DNA of 64,000 nucleotides from Pseudophaeobacter flagellatus (GTDB lineage: Bacteria > Pseudomonadota > Alphaproteobacteria > Rhodobacterales > Rhodobacteraceae): contig NZ_JAJQRG010000013.1 in assembly GCF_021228235.1 (NCBI RefSeq), forward strand, positions 24,407 to 88,406. The letters are read 5' to 3'. How positions within the stretch are numbered: position 1 is the stretch's first letter; each line of letters opens with the position of its first letter. Below the pieces are notes generated by a model. It saw only the letters and a program-made list of their open reading frames with translations, was not told the origin of the DNA and searched no databases. Below are positions 27,797 to 37,336 of this stretch, one piece after another. The position numbers and the translations under genes are program-made.

Positions 27797-28570
27797 TTAC
27801 GTTTTGCCGAGCTGCTTGATATCGCGGCGGATCGCACGATAGACCTTGCGGCCCCACTGTGAATAGATTTTGGGACCAGGATGAAAGCCGTCAGGGCTCA
27901 TTTGTGAGACGTTAGGTTCAAAATCCATTTCAATAAACCGACATCCAGTACGATTGGTGACAAGTTTGCGAAGCGCCCGATCAAATCGTGCTGCCTGTGC
28001 ACCCAATACCCACCGGAGCGGTTGTGGGAGCAGCGGGAAATGGTGGATTGGGGGAATACCCGATATGCAAATGACATCGGCCTGAAATTTCAGTTCTACC
28101 AGCTGAAGCAATATTGCAAAACGCTGCAACCATTCTGATAGAGGCACGCGTGCAGTGATATCGTTTACGCCAAGCGAAACGGACACGATATCAAATTTCT
28201 GTGGTGTGCGCTCCTGCAGACGGGCGATCGTATCGGCAGTGGTGGCGCCGGTCTTCGCATCTACAGACCAGTAGACTGTATTCGTCTGCGAAAGCCTTTT
28301 GCGCATATGCCCCAAGAGCGCTTCTTCTTGATGCGAGGTGCCGACCCCGACAGCAGAACTGTCTCCGATGATCAATAGACGGAGGTCAGGGCCCTGCCCG
28401 CTGACACCATCGCGGCGACCGGAAGGATCAGCCAGGTGCAACGCTGAACGGCGCACAAATGCGCCTTGAGCGACCAGAACTGGAAATAACAGTATTCGTA
28501 CTGCATGGTCTAACATGTCAGGCTCCAATACGAGACGCGTTACGGCGAGAGTGACACGGAGAGAGATCAT
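27797..28570 (-). CDS. SGNH/GDSL-family hydrolase
   Basis: A 257-residue hydrolase. The GDSS nucleophile block (LLIIGDSSAVGVGTS, near residue 68) replaces GDSL, an oxyanion residue sits in SLGVND, and DGFHPG supplies the catalytic Asp and His. A hydrophobic N-terminal stretch may anchor it. Family members are esterases or acyl hydrolases; the substrate is unknown. I chose ATG 28570 with GGAAG 6 nt upstream instead of a TTG at 28606. Confidence 0.85.
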   Translation of the reverse strand: MISLRVTLAVTRLVLEPDMLDHAVRILLFPVLVAQGAFVRRSALHLADPSGRRDGVSGQGPDLRLLIIGDSSAVGVGTSHQEEALLGHMRKRLSQTNTVYWSVDAKTGATTADTIARLQERTPQKFDIVSVSLGVNDITARVPLSEWLQRFAILLQLVELKFQADVICISGIPPIHHFPLLPQPLRWVLGAQAARFDRALRKLVTNRTGCRFIEMDFEPNVSQMSPDGFHPGPKIYSQWGRKVYRAIRRDIKQLGKT

Positions 28571-28886
28571 ACCGAGCTTCCGTATCGTCCAGAAACTCGT
28601 CCGCAAAGCTCGAGAAAATATTTGTTGGTTCTATTGTATATGCTATCGCGTCATGCGGAATTGACGGTAGTCAATCGCATGCGCTCGTACCCAGAATTAG
28701 CAGTCGTCTGTACAGGTTGCAGCACCGATAAGTTCAGGCTCCTGACCAGCCATTCGCTGCGGTCTGATCGAATGTCGGCTCAGGGCCGATTGCGTCGCTC
28801 GCAGGTGAACTGATATTGAACCTCGTGCTGCGGTGCTGACGTAACACTTCCTTACTTGCGAGCACTTTCACTCTTCGTTTCAGTAT
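28571..28886. other. Intergenic, nothing recognised
   Basis: AT-richer than the core; no gene, RNA gene or repeat can be supported. Confidence 0.5.
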
Positions 28887-29288
28887 TTATTCTTGAGGCA
28901 ATTGGGTCAAATAACCGACCCAGATCAGATAGCCACCCAGCGCCAGCATCAGCACGCTAGGGACCATGATCAGCGCGCGGTGTCGCAGCATGTTGTCACC
29001 CATTTTCTGCATCAGGCCCGGCAACAAAATTCGCGAGGTGCCTGCGACAAGCATGATCCAACCCAGCACCGTAATAACCGCGCGCCAGTCAGCTACCCAG
29101 ATGTTATGGCTAAGTACGATGGCCAACCCTGGCACCAGCGCCAATAGACCGGCCAACAGCAAGAGAGTGGGACTCTCCAGCACTTCGCGGCCCATTGCCT
29201 CGACCCGCGTAGGGTGTATCGCCACAAACAGCCCCATCAGCGCCAGAACCGGCCCGACCAGCTGAGCCAGGAAAATTGATGTCTGCAT
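28887..29288 (-). CDS. Small unknown four-helix membrane protein
   Basis: A 133-residue protein with hydrophobic segments at about 5-22, 42-60, 68-88 and 104-125. No catalytic motif is visible. The start at 29288 has AAGGTGG close upstream and fits better than GTG 29297. I know no family role. Confidence 0.7.
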   Translation of the reverse strand: MQTSIFLAQLVGPVLALMGLFVAIHPTRVEAMGREVLESPTLLLLAGLLALVPGLAIVLSHNIWVADWRAVITVLGWIMLVAGTSRILLPGLMQKMGDNMLRHRALIMVPSVLMLALGGYLIWVGYLTQLPQE

Positions 29289-29453
29289 ATCGACCACCTT
29301 TATAGGAGAAACTTTTCAATCCTAGCACAAATGAGGAGAAGTTGCGCGGTCCCAACGGTAGTCTACCCAAGCGCTGCTTTCGCTGGTCAAAATCTGTTTT
29401 GTGGACGCTGCGGTGCAGCAGCATTGGTGAAGGTGGACGTCGGTTTTGGGCCG

Positions 29454-30930
29454 TCACCCATCATCTTTGATCCACACAGGGCGACGAGCCCCAATTGCTT
29501 GTGGTGCTTTAAGTTCTCCGTCACCGACGCGCGCACAGAATCCTGATTTGCGAGTATGGGTTTTGAGCTTGGCAAGATAGGCTGCGTGGTCGACCATTCC
29601 GCCTGGTCGGATTGGGTCCGCTTCGCCCGCCAGCAGGCCGAGCTTCCCGAGGTATTTTGCTCCATGCCCATAGGCCTTGGAGCGTGCACGGTCGAGAATG
29701 CTGTCCAGAAGTGCCCGGTAGAGGATCGTCGCTGCCGGCGGATGATCGTGTTCCAGTAGGCCCGCGATTTTTGGCAAGATGTGCCAATCACCCCCGTCCC
29801 AGCGGTGCGGGTGCGTGGCAATCAGTTTTGCTGCCAAATCAAGTCGTGGCCAATCAAGGAAGAATTGCAGCGCCTCCTCGGCTTTTGCCTTTTCCAGCGC
29901 AAAGGTATGGGCGCGGTCTTCGGCCTCGATATCCTCAAAATCCGGCAGCAGTTTCAAATACTCCCGCAGGATGTCGGCGGACAGGCGTGCCTCGAAACAG
30001 CGCCAACGCAGGGCCTGTGCGGCCGACCTGTCGCCGGTGGCGTCCAGGATGCGCGCCTCCAGGCTGACCCGTTCTGGCGACAGGCCATCATCGGTTTCGC
30101 CAAAAATGCGCCGCCCAGGTTTGCGCACCCATTCCAGCGCCTCTGCACTGCGCCCGGCCTCCAGAAGCTGCGCCGCGATCGCCAGTGTATCCTGCATATG
30201 CGGCTTCTTCTTGACCTCCAGCGCGATGAGCAGATCCAGATCCCCCCGCGCCGAGGCGAGGATCTGGCGCATCCCGGCCCATTGCGAGGTTATGGAGTAA
30301 AACCAGCCATCCGATTTGCGCGCTGCTTCTTCGGTCTGCCGCTCGGCGATGGCGTCTTTCAGATCGCCGTCCCAGCGCGACAGGCTGTCTTGCGGCAGAT
30401 GTGGCGCCACAGCGTCGGTCACGTCAGCGAGGTAGCCATGCGTGCTTTCGCCAAGGGCGGTCATGATCTTATCGGGGAGCGCGTCGGCCTCAGGCACGGG
30501 CAGACTGGGGGTCAAAACGCCGGTCGCTTGGATCGCCTGATAATAGACGTCCTGAACGCGGCCAGAAGAATCGTCGACACGTTCGAACACCAGTTCATGT
30601 GTTGCGATGAAGCGCAGCAACCGGTCTATGGCCAGCGCCAGGGGGGGCAGGGCCAAGCTCGGATGTGATCGTATCGGTCAGGCTGTGCAGATCGTCGGCA
30701 AAAGCGCGGGCCTTGTCCCATTCGCTGAAGCTCTTTGCCCGCACCAGCCCGGACAGCCGCCGGTCGATCAGCTTCGCAATGGCTTCGGGGCCAGATTTCC
30801 CGGCCAACGCAGCCTTGACCTGCCGCCGGAACCCGGCATTGCGCTCAGCTTCCTCGAACACCAGCTGCGCAAGCTTGTCGGCTCCGAGGTCTTTCAACTT
30901 GTCAGCGGACAGGGCGGGTTGGCGGGCCAT
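29454..30930 (-). pseudogene. DUF6880-family gene broken by a homopolymer frameshift
   Basis: Two overlapping minus frames read as one protein. The first (from ATG 30930) gives MARQPALSADKLKDLGADKL and the DRRLSGLVRAKSFSEWDKAR region. The second continues PLALAIDRLLRFIATHELVF and on to the stop at 29454. The break is at a run of seven G (plus 30641-30647; C on the coding strand); one more base would join the frames into a ~490-residue protein. The family is soluble and helical with unknown function. It is either a sequencing error, a true mutation or phase variation. Confidence 0.75.
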
Positions 30931-31244
30931 TGGCAGGTCTCAGTTGTGAACTGTTGCCCCAATACGTGCCACCGTCAGACCGTGGGGGCAAGTATCAGGT
31001 GTCCGGTCGACAAAATGCTGCGGTAGGAGCTGGAGGGTCACCGGATTTTCTCGAGCACCTGCTCTTGGCCCTCAGGAGCGCTGCCCCCTCGATGCAATAG
31101 CATGGCCTTGTGCAGAAGGCGTATGGACATGCCAACGACTGAAAAGCCACAACGCGTGCCGAGTTTAGGCGCATCCTCCTCAGCGCCCGCTCGGAGAATA
31201 GTCCCCCATTTTGACCCGCGGATTTTGGAGAGTTTCGAGAAAAA

Positions 31245-31271
31245 CTTAACATTATTGGCAATAGTGTTAAG
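31245..31271. repeat. 27-bp near-perfect inverted repeat
   Basis: CTTAACATTATTG and CAATAGTGTTAAG flank a single G; 12 of 13 positions pair. It is ~87 nt upstream of the broken integrase frame and could be an operator or an att-like structure. No U run follows, so it is not a terminator. Confidence 0.6.
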
Positions 31272-31357
31272 CAGCCGTTGCGCAAAGCCAGTGGAACGAG
31301 AGGGTAGGGCAATGATTTCTGCTTCGCCGTTCAACAGTCTTCGGGTATAAAGTTAAT

Positions 31358-31961
31358 ATGAGCGAAATGCGCCTCTACGACACCTCCGGCAATCGGCTCT
31401 ACCTGAACGCCGAAGAACGCGCCGACTTTCTGGCCGTGGCGCGTCGCAAGCCTGCACGGGATCGCACACTTTGCGAGACGTTGCTCTTTACCGGCTGTCG
31501 GCCGTCGGAGCTCCTGGAGATCACCCCAGCGCGTATCGACCTCTCTGGTGGCAGCTCACAATTCGCAGCCTGAAGAAACGCAAGGATGTCTCAGTCCGCG
31601 CGAAGGCAGTCTACAGAAGTGTTCCGGTGCCCCGGACTATCTCGACACCCTTAACACCGCCCACGGCATTCGTGAGGCGCAGAAATCGCGCAAGCAGGCC
31701 AATGCGCCGATATGGCCGATCAGCCGTGTGCGGGTCTGGCAGATCGTGAAGGGAATCATGATCGAGGCTGGGATACCCGATGCACCCCATCGCAGCCCGA
31801 AAGGTCTGCGCCACGGTTTTGGGATCAACGACACGGTGAACGGCATTCCGCTGCACATGCTGCAAAAGTGGATGGGGCACGCCCAACTCAGCACGACGGC
31901 GATCTACGCCGATGCCGTGGGCAAGGAAGAACAGGATATTGCTGCGAAGATGTGGAACTGA
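31358..31961 (+). pseudogene. Tyrosine recombinase/integrase, multiply frameshifted
   Basis: Three frames must be joined. Frame 1 (from ATG 31358) has the arm region with TLLFTGCRPSELLEITPARI; frame 2 gives TIRSLKKRKDVSVRA; frame 3 gives PDYLDTLNTAHGIREA, GLRHGFGIN, LQKWMGHAQLSTTAIYAD. The C-terminal catalytic HxxR-like RHGFG box, the GHxxxTT histidine and the final Tyr in TTAIYAD are visible, so the ancestor was an active integrase. An ~18-nt insertion lies near 31605-31622. The reading is now non-functional. Confidence 0.8.
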
Positions 31962-32393
31962 GGGGGCTCCACAGGAGCAAGACCCATTGGCACTATCGGC
32001 TGGAGATCGTTAGTGGGCGCTTTGATGATTTCAACTTTGTTCGGGCAAGGCTATGGATCAGTTTTTCTGGGCGAGGTGAATGGAGGAGGCGTTTTGAAAA
32101 TAAATGGAAAATCCCCCACTTATTTTTGAGATGGTTTGTAAACAGGCAGATCCTCGGGCTTCGTTATGGCACTCTTTTTCCAATTTTGGTTGTCTGCGCC
32201 TGCGTTGACTGAGCGCGCACGCGCAGACACACTGTTCGTAAATTGCCGGACATATGGTCCGACGTGATGGACCCCGACGGGATCGCCGCCATTCCCACCA
32301 CCACACTTGATCCGCCCCACAGTGCGGCGTCTCCTGTGGTCCCCGCGCTTCATGGGTCCGGGTCCCCAAATACCTTCTTTTCAATCAAGCAGG
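31962..32393. other. Intergenic, nothing recognised
   Basis: Between the broken integrase and the ParB-like gene. A short plus reading with PTTTLDPPHSAASPV may be decayed coding sequence but has no known relative. Confidence 0.4.
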
Positions 32394-33293
32394 TTAGGGC
32401 GCGAATGCCTGCCGTTCGGTGATCTTTTCAAATTCGGGCAAAAACTCTTCGTGGTGCAAAGCGAGATATTTCGTGATCCGTTCGTTGCTGACCAATCTGG
32501 CGACGTAGCCGCGTGCTAGAACGAGGTCGAGATGATCGATCCCATAGCTATCCTCAACCAATCGCACTTGCCGTTCGAGGTTCGCAGACTCGTTTTCCAT
32601 AAGATCAAGTTGTTCGCGCGAAATCCCTATGATTTTCTTTGGCTTGGCTCCGGCTATAAGCTGGCCTTCGGGTGTCGCTGCCAGCAGAGAACGGGCATAG
32701 TTAATGGTAAATTTGTTCATGGCGACCATCAGCTGCGCAGCCTCGATCTGGCGCATCGGTTTCATTTTCTTGAGAACCCGAAAGCCGGTTAAAGCCACTT
32801 GCTTGTCTTTGAGTAGCTCTGCGGCCTCACCGCAAATGCCATCTAAGAGGCGCCGTTTTTCCTGCAATGTCTTGATGTTGACGTTGAGGGCGCTGGCAAG
32901 GCGTTCTTCGGGAACGCCAAGAGTCAGCGCACGCAAGATCATCTTATGCTCCTGAATTGTCGCCAAACGGTTTATGCGTTTGTTGTAGGTGTAGGCTTCA
33001 TCATCTGTTGAAACGATACACTGGGCCGCTGTCTCACCATTGTATTTCAAGGCCTCTAAGCGGAGGTGGCCATCAAGTAATGTATACATTTGGCGGTCGT
33101 GTCGGTCGCGGGCAACGACCATGGGTTCAACGAGACCAATTTCCCGAATGGACGCGATTATCTGGCCGTATTTGACCGTCGCCTTTGTTTGCGGCGTGAC
33201 CAAATAAAGGGGTGCGATGTTTTCAAACGATATGTGTACCAGCTCACGTTCGAAGGCGGCAACGATGGTCTGTTCTGAAGCCGAAGGTGTCAT
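32394..33293 (-). CDS. ParB/RepB-like protein 2 (distal gene of the recombinase operon)
   Basis: A 299-residue protein. The N-terminal ParB-like domain has YLVTPQTKATVKYGQIIASI and a degenerate phosphate-loop, LLDGHLRLEALK, where ParB has a GxxR box; the ENxxR box is also altered (INRLATIQEHKM). A helix-turn-helix segment follows (SALNVNIKTLQEKRRLLDG), then a C-terminal domain as in plasmid RepB-type proteins. It overlaps the paralog upstream by 4 bp (ATGA). It is probably DNA-binding, but a classical CTP-switch is doubtful. Confidence 0.82.
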   Translation of the reverse strand: MTPSASEQTIVAAFERELVHISFENIAPLYLVTPQTKATVKYGQIIASIREIGLVEPMVVARDRHDRQMYTLLDGHLRLEALKYNGETAAQCIVSTDDEAYTYNKRINRLATIQEHKMILRALTLGVPEERLASALNVNIKTLQEKRRLLDGICGEAAELLKDKQVALTGFRVLKKMKPMRQIEAAQLMVAMNKFTINYARSLLAATPEGQLIAGAKPKKIIGISREQLDLMENESANLERQVRLVEDSYGIDHLDLVLARGYVARLVSNERITKYLALHHEEFLPEFEKITERQAFAP

Positions 33294-34192
33294 ACTGTCT
33301 CTCCTTCAATACGGGACAAACGATCTGCAACGGTTCTGGGAATGTTAGCCAAGCCTTCGGCACGCAACAGCGTCACGAAGTTTTCGTCCGATAAGAGCGT
33401 TTTTAAGGATTGTGTAAGAAAAAGCATCTCACTGCGTGTTGCACCAGCTTTGCGCAGCAGGATTTTCTTTCGCTCAACATCATCTTGGTAGGTCTTCATC
33501 AGCGTTTCGACGGAAAGGTTTTTCTTTGAGCGTCCAATAGAAGTCGCCTGACCTTTGCCATGTTTTAGTCTTGCCTCGACGAGCCGTTTTGCTGTCAAAA
33601 GGCGCCCGCCGCGCAAAAGCTTGCCCTCGTAGGCTTTGCGCAGAACGGTTTGAACATTGACGTCTTCCGCATCTGCAATGTCGACCGCGACGCTGACTGG
33701 AATTTTACCACTTTCGACAGCGCGCAGGAGCCGGTGTTCATGGCTTTCCAATAGTCGAATGACGCCGTGCACATATTTCTTCGAAAGCTGGGTCTTCTTG
33801 GCAATTTCATGTTCGGAGTAACCGCTGTCTTGAAGGCGCTTGATGTCCCTCAGCAGCTCAAGTGAGTGATGGTGCCTGCGTGCGAGGTTTTCTACCAAGC
33901 TCATTACAAGGCAATCTTCACTACTGGCTGTGATGATGACAGCGGGTATTTTCTTTTGCTTTAAGGCCTTGAAAGCCTCCAATCGGCCTTGGCCACAAAC
34001 AAGCTCGTATGTCAGGTCACCGCTGACGTCATCTTTGCGGGCTGCAACAGTGATGGGACGTTTGAGGCCAAGTTCCGCGATATTCGCAACAATCTCGTCA
34101 AAGACCTTTTGATTGCGGACACGGGGATTGACCACTGTGATCGCATCAACCGCAATGAGTTCGGTGTGGCCGAGTGGAGCATCAGGCATCAT
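33290..34192 (-). CDS. ParB/RepB-like protein 1
   Basis: A 300-residue protein almost as long as its downstream paralog. The ParB-like N-domain has ELVCGQGRLEAFKALKQ and VMSLVENLARRHHHSLELL, close to the GxxR and ENxxR boxes of CTP-binding ParB proteins. A helix-turn-helix segment is SEHEIAKKTQLSKKYVHGVI, and a RepB-type C-terminal region follows. Its ATG overlaps the serine-recombinase stop codon by 4 bp, and its own stop overlaps the next gene likewise, giving a tight three-gene operon. Possible role: DNA site recognition for the recombinase or maintenance of the mobile unit. Confidence 0.85.
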   Translation of the reverse strand: MMPDAPLGHTELIAVDAITVVNPRVRNQKVFDEIVANIAELGLKRPITVAARKDDVSGDLTYELVCGQGRLEAFKALKQKKIPAVIITASSEDCLVMSLVENLARRHHHSLELLRDIKRLQDSGYSEHEIAKKTQLSKKYVHGVIRLLESHEHRLLRAVESGKIPVSVAVDIADAEDVNVQTVLRKAYEGKLLRGGRLLTAKRLVEARLKHGKGQATSIGRSKKNLSVETLMKTYQDDVERKKILLRKAGATRSEMLFLTQSLKTLLSDENFVTLLRAEGLANIPRTVADRLSRIEGETV

Positions 34193-35745
34193 GCGACCTC
34201 CAAGATTGAAGTGCGTTCACACAGGGCGAAGAAATGTGCGAGGTCATCAAATCGGTACGCGTCGAGCGAGAGGCCGTTGCTTTCAGAAAATCGCAATTTA
34301 GGAAGTGTCATGTCAGCTGTCGGTAACAGATAGTAATCTAGGGGTGTTTCATTTGCCTGATCCATGCGCACAACAACCGTGATGTCAGGTAAAAGACCTG
34401 TATCCAGCCGTATGTTCCACCGGTACGCGCCGGCACCGGTTTGCGTACATCTGGCAATGACGACAGATGCGGAAAATTCATGATTGATGGTCAGAAGGCC
34501 CGTCTTCGCATCATGCTGGACCTGCCCGCCCACCTGTTCGATCCCGCCAAGGGTGCTCTCGACAATCTCCGTGTGTGCTTTTCGCAGGCGTTTGTTAATT
34601 TCAATGTAGCGATAGTCTCGATCCGGGATGAAACCGACCAGTTTGTAGGCTCTGAGTAGACTGCCAAACCTGCTTTGATATTGCCCACTGGACGGTAAGG
34701 AGCTCGTTTCATTGATAACGATTCCAGACAGAAAACCATGTGTTTCGAGTGCGTTCCGTAAACCATCTAGCATTTCGTCGTCAGAAAATCGATGTGCTTT
34801 GGCATCAAAAATGGCCTTGGCTGCGGCAAACAGCGCAGCGTCGACAATCGCTTCGAACGCGCCTTCGGATCGAACCCAGCTATTGGGCTCATTTTGAACA
34901 TGCCGCTTCTTCAGCTTGAAGGAATGGCGGTTCCAGATGTTGTTGCCGATATACTTTTCGTTTGAGAGTAATTGGCGCACAACGGGCGGTGTCCAGTCTC
35001 GGTCCAGATCGGTTTTGATGCCCTTCTTGTTCAGATCGGCGGCGATCATGGCCTCGGATTGCTGGTCATCTACAAAGCTATGGAAGATTTGGTTCACAAT
35101 CGCGATTTCGTTCTCAGGTCCCGGAACAAGTGTCACGCGGTCTGTTTGAATGCTCTTGTGTTCACCTCGGGCGAGAACACCTTTCTGATTGCCGACCTCG
35201 TCAATTAGCATCCGCCGCAGGCCAAAGCCGGGCGGACCACCCTGACGATACCCCATCTCGATAAGTCTGGATTGACCGGCAAAGACCTTTTGCGACAGCT
35301 CTCGACTATACTCGCCTGCCATTGCACGCTTGACGCCTTTCACGATGGTGGAGACAGGACTGCCGTCGTTCTCAAACTGCTCGGCGCAATACTCGACAGC
35401 TATGCCAGCACGCTTACAGATGTATTCGTAGTAGGCGCTTTCGTCGGCATCCTGAAACCGGCCCCAGCGGCTGATGTCATACACAAGAACTGTGTTGAAT
35501 TCGGTTTTTCGAATCTGGATGTCATCGAGCAGTTGCGTCAAGCCATCGCGACCTTCAATTCTGAGGCCACTTTTGCCCGCATCTGTGTATGTTTTGATGA
35601 TTTTGTAGCCGCGTTCCTCCGCATAGCGTGCGATTGCATCGGCTTGGTTTTCGGTTGAGTAGCGCTGATGCTCGGTTGACATGCGAACATATTGCGCAGC
35701 GTCGCGACGAACCTTGCGCTCATATTTGTCGTCAGGCCAACTCAA
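34189..35745 (-). CDS. Large serine recombinase
   Basis: A 518-residue recombinase. The catalytic domain begins QYVRMSTEHQRYSTENQAD with the active Ser23; LVYDISRWGRFQ and the arginine-rich positions of the resolvase fold follow. The recombinase domain (ANLNKKGIKTD-like loop at DLNKKGIKTDLDRDW, then TPPVVRQLLSNEKYIGN) is at ~200-270, and the remainder is a C-terminal DNA-binding or zinc-ribbon-poor region. The start is a TTG with GGAGAG 7 nt upstream; no ATG in the frame precedes the Ser motif. No active-site loss is visible, so it may be functional. Confidence 0.9.
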   Translation of the reverse strand: MSWPDDKYERKVRRDAAQYVRMSTEHQRYSTENQADAIARYAEERGYKIIKTYTDAGKSGLRIEGRDGLTQLLDDIQIRKTEFNTVLVYDISRWGRFQDADESAYYEYICKRAGIAVEYCAEQFENDGSPVSTIVKGVKRAMAGEYSRELSQKVFAGQSRLIEMGYRQGGPPGFGLRRMLIDEVGNQKGVLARGEHKSIQTDRVTLVPGPENEIAIVNQIFHSFVDDQQSEAMIAADLNKKGIKTDLDRDWTPPVVRQLLSNEKYIGNNIWNRHSFKLKKRHVQNEPNSWVRSEGAFEAIVDAALFAAAKAIFDAKAHRFSDDEMLDGLRNALETHGFLSGIVINETSSLPSSGQYQSRFGSLLRAYKLVGFIPDRDYRYIEINKRLRKAHTEIVESTLGGIEQVGGQVQHDAKTGLLTINHEFSASVVIARCTQTGAGAYRWNIRLDTGLLPDITVVVRMDQANETPLDYYLLPTADMTLPKLRFSESNGLSLDAYRFDDLAHFFALCERTSILEVA

Positions 35746-35832
35746 TGCACATCTCTCCCTCGTTCAAGTTTGCAAACCTGTATTGAAGCCTTGCGATTCT
35801 TCCTTCGATGTTAGCGAAGGAGGGGTGGAAAC

Positions 35833-36213
35833 ATGTTGCATAAAAAGGGCAACTCGTTTCATCGAGACTGCCATGGGCGCGTTTCTGCGTCAGAATATCG
35901 GCAAGCCATCAGCGCAGCGCTCACACAAGAACTCGGCGGTGCAGGCAGTGCGGCGAAAGTCGCGATCGGCTGGACTGGAGCGAGTGAACGAACAGCCAAG
36001 AACTGGATTTCAGGTTCGTATGGTCCGACAGCGGAGCATCTGATCGAGTTAATGAGAAATTCAGATACGGTGCTTGCGGTCGTATTGGGATTGGCGGGGC
36101 GAGAAGAAGCCATGACGACCGAACGCCTTAAACGTGTTCGTGCAGAGCTGGCGGCGGTTTTGAGCAACTTGGATGCGATCTGCGAGGCAGATGACAACGA
36201 CACAGCGTCTTGA
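35833..36213 (+). CDS. Small HTH protein divergent from the recombinase operon
   Basis: A 126-residue protein. A helix-turn-helix is visible at WTGASERTAKNWISGSYGPT followed by EHLIELMRNSDTVLAVVLGL. Such HTH proteins are, in my recollection, frequent neighbours of recombinase/ParB cassettes in alphaproteobacteria. The ATG has a GGAGGGG site 7 nt upstream. It is divergent from the recombinase (87-nt gap) and may be its regulator. Confidence 0.75.
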   Translation: MLHKKGNSFHRDCHGRVSASEYRQAISAALTQELGGAGSAAKVAIGWTGASERTAKNWISGSYGPTAEHLIELMRNSDTVLAVVLGLAGREEAMTTERLKRVRAELAAVLSNLDAICEADDNDTAS

Positions 36214-36319
36214 GAGCAAGTTTTGGACCCCACAAGTTACCCGTGATACTGGGAAGAACCGCGCCTACTGGTTGGAGGCGAGGGCATACGACAAGCCAGA
36301 AGTTCGCGAGGCTTCTCGG

Positions 36320-36353
36320 TTTGGGTCAGAAATGCTTGACGTTTGGGTCAGAA
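36320..36353. repeat. Direct repeats TTTGGGTCAGAA
   Basis: The 12-mer TTTGGGTCAGAA occurs at 36320-36331 and again at 36342-36353, a 22-bp period. Multiple short terminal repeats like this are seen at ends of IS21-like elements, so this may be an IS end. No matching transposase is nearby. Confidence 0.5.
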
Positions 36354-36617
36354 TTGAATGACGCGATTTGCCCATTTCTTGAGGTTTTGGCTGCCGATTG
36401 AGTCAAAGGTTCGTGGCGTTCCACACTTTTTTTCTGAGACGACACATGGTTCTGCCTTTTGCGACAGAATATTACCTTTGCGCCGCATAGCTTTGCCTTC
36501 GGCCACATGGTGACGTTGACCATGTTTCCCTTTTCAAAACGGGTTTTGAGCGAAGCCCTTCAGGGCGCGCGTCTCTAAAACCTGCTCCCGGCGAGGGTTG
36601 GAGGTAGCAACCGCAAT

Positions 36618-36777
36618 ACAATTGATGGGGTTGGTGCACCGTCATCGGCTTCCTCGTGCCCTGGGCGCGCTTCCGGCCTTGCAGCCTTTCCTCGCGGTAG
36701 ATGCGCCTGAGCTTCTTGTGGTTTACCTCAAAGCCTTCGCGTCGGACCATCACGAGGATGCGACGGTACGCACCACA
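36618..36777 (-). pseudogene. IS3-family OrfB transposase fragment
   Basis: The minus frame reads YRRILVMVRREGFEVNHKKL and RRIYREERLQGRKRAQGTRK, the conserved HTH/rve entry segment of IS3-family OrfB. The frame decays on both sides, so only ~50 residues remain. Confidence 0.8.
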
Positions 36778-37100
36778 AAATCCTCGTTCAATAGTTTCTC
36801 AAAAACCTGAACTGAAAGCATATCCACCTTTTTGCGGCTCTTTTGCCTTTTGCCCAGCCTAGCACAGTCCTGCCTAAACAAGAATATAGAGAAACATGTA
36901 ACACATTGATTTTACTATTAGATAATAGATGCAAGCCACCCTCGAACCGGGGTGTTGCATATGGGAGCGAGGCGGATACCCTGATGGAAACCTGAAGCCT
37001 ATACTTGGCGTATGCCGACACAGGTGATATTGGCGCGGTCGTATTTACCTCTAGTTGACAGGGCCCCTTTCGGGACAGTGCTGCGCAAACCACTGTCGGC

Positions 37101-37244
37101 CAGTGGATGAACCGCCTGAAATCCCCCGGCGTGCGGGTCATGTCACGTGATCCCGAGCGTCAGATTGCCGAAATCCACATCCGTATCGCCATCATGAACC
37201 GCGCCTCGGCCATTGGACGGGCCGAGATCGAAGCGCCGGCCTGA
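37101..37244 (+). pseudogene. Coding relic, family not certain
   Basis: A short C-terminal-looking frame, QWMNRLKSPGVRVMSRDPER then QIAEIHIRIAIMNRASAIGR, ends in TGA. It looks like the tail of a larger gene, perhaps from a mobile element, and is preceded by no start. A G-rich run follows at ~37249-37260. Confidence 0.35.
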
Positions 37245-37336
37245 CGCAACGGGGGGGGGGAAGGAGTAGATCAGCCTGCGCGCTGAATGGTGTAACATCG
37301 CCGGTCAGATGACTGCCCCCGCAGGCGGACGTTCCC

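Noticed and set aside
31038..31334. Minus frame of 98 residues before the integrase
   Set aside because: No family or ribosome site recognised, and it crosses the inverted repeat.
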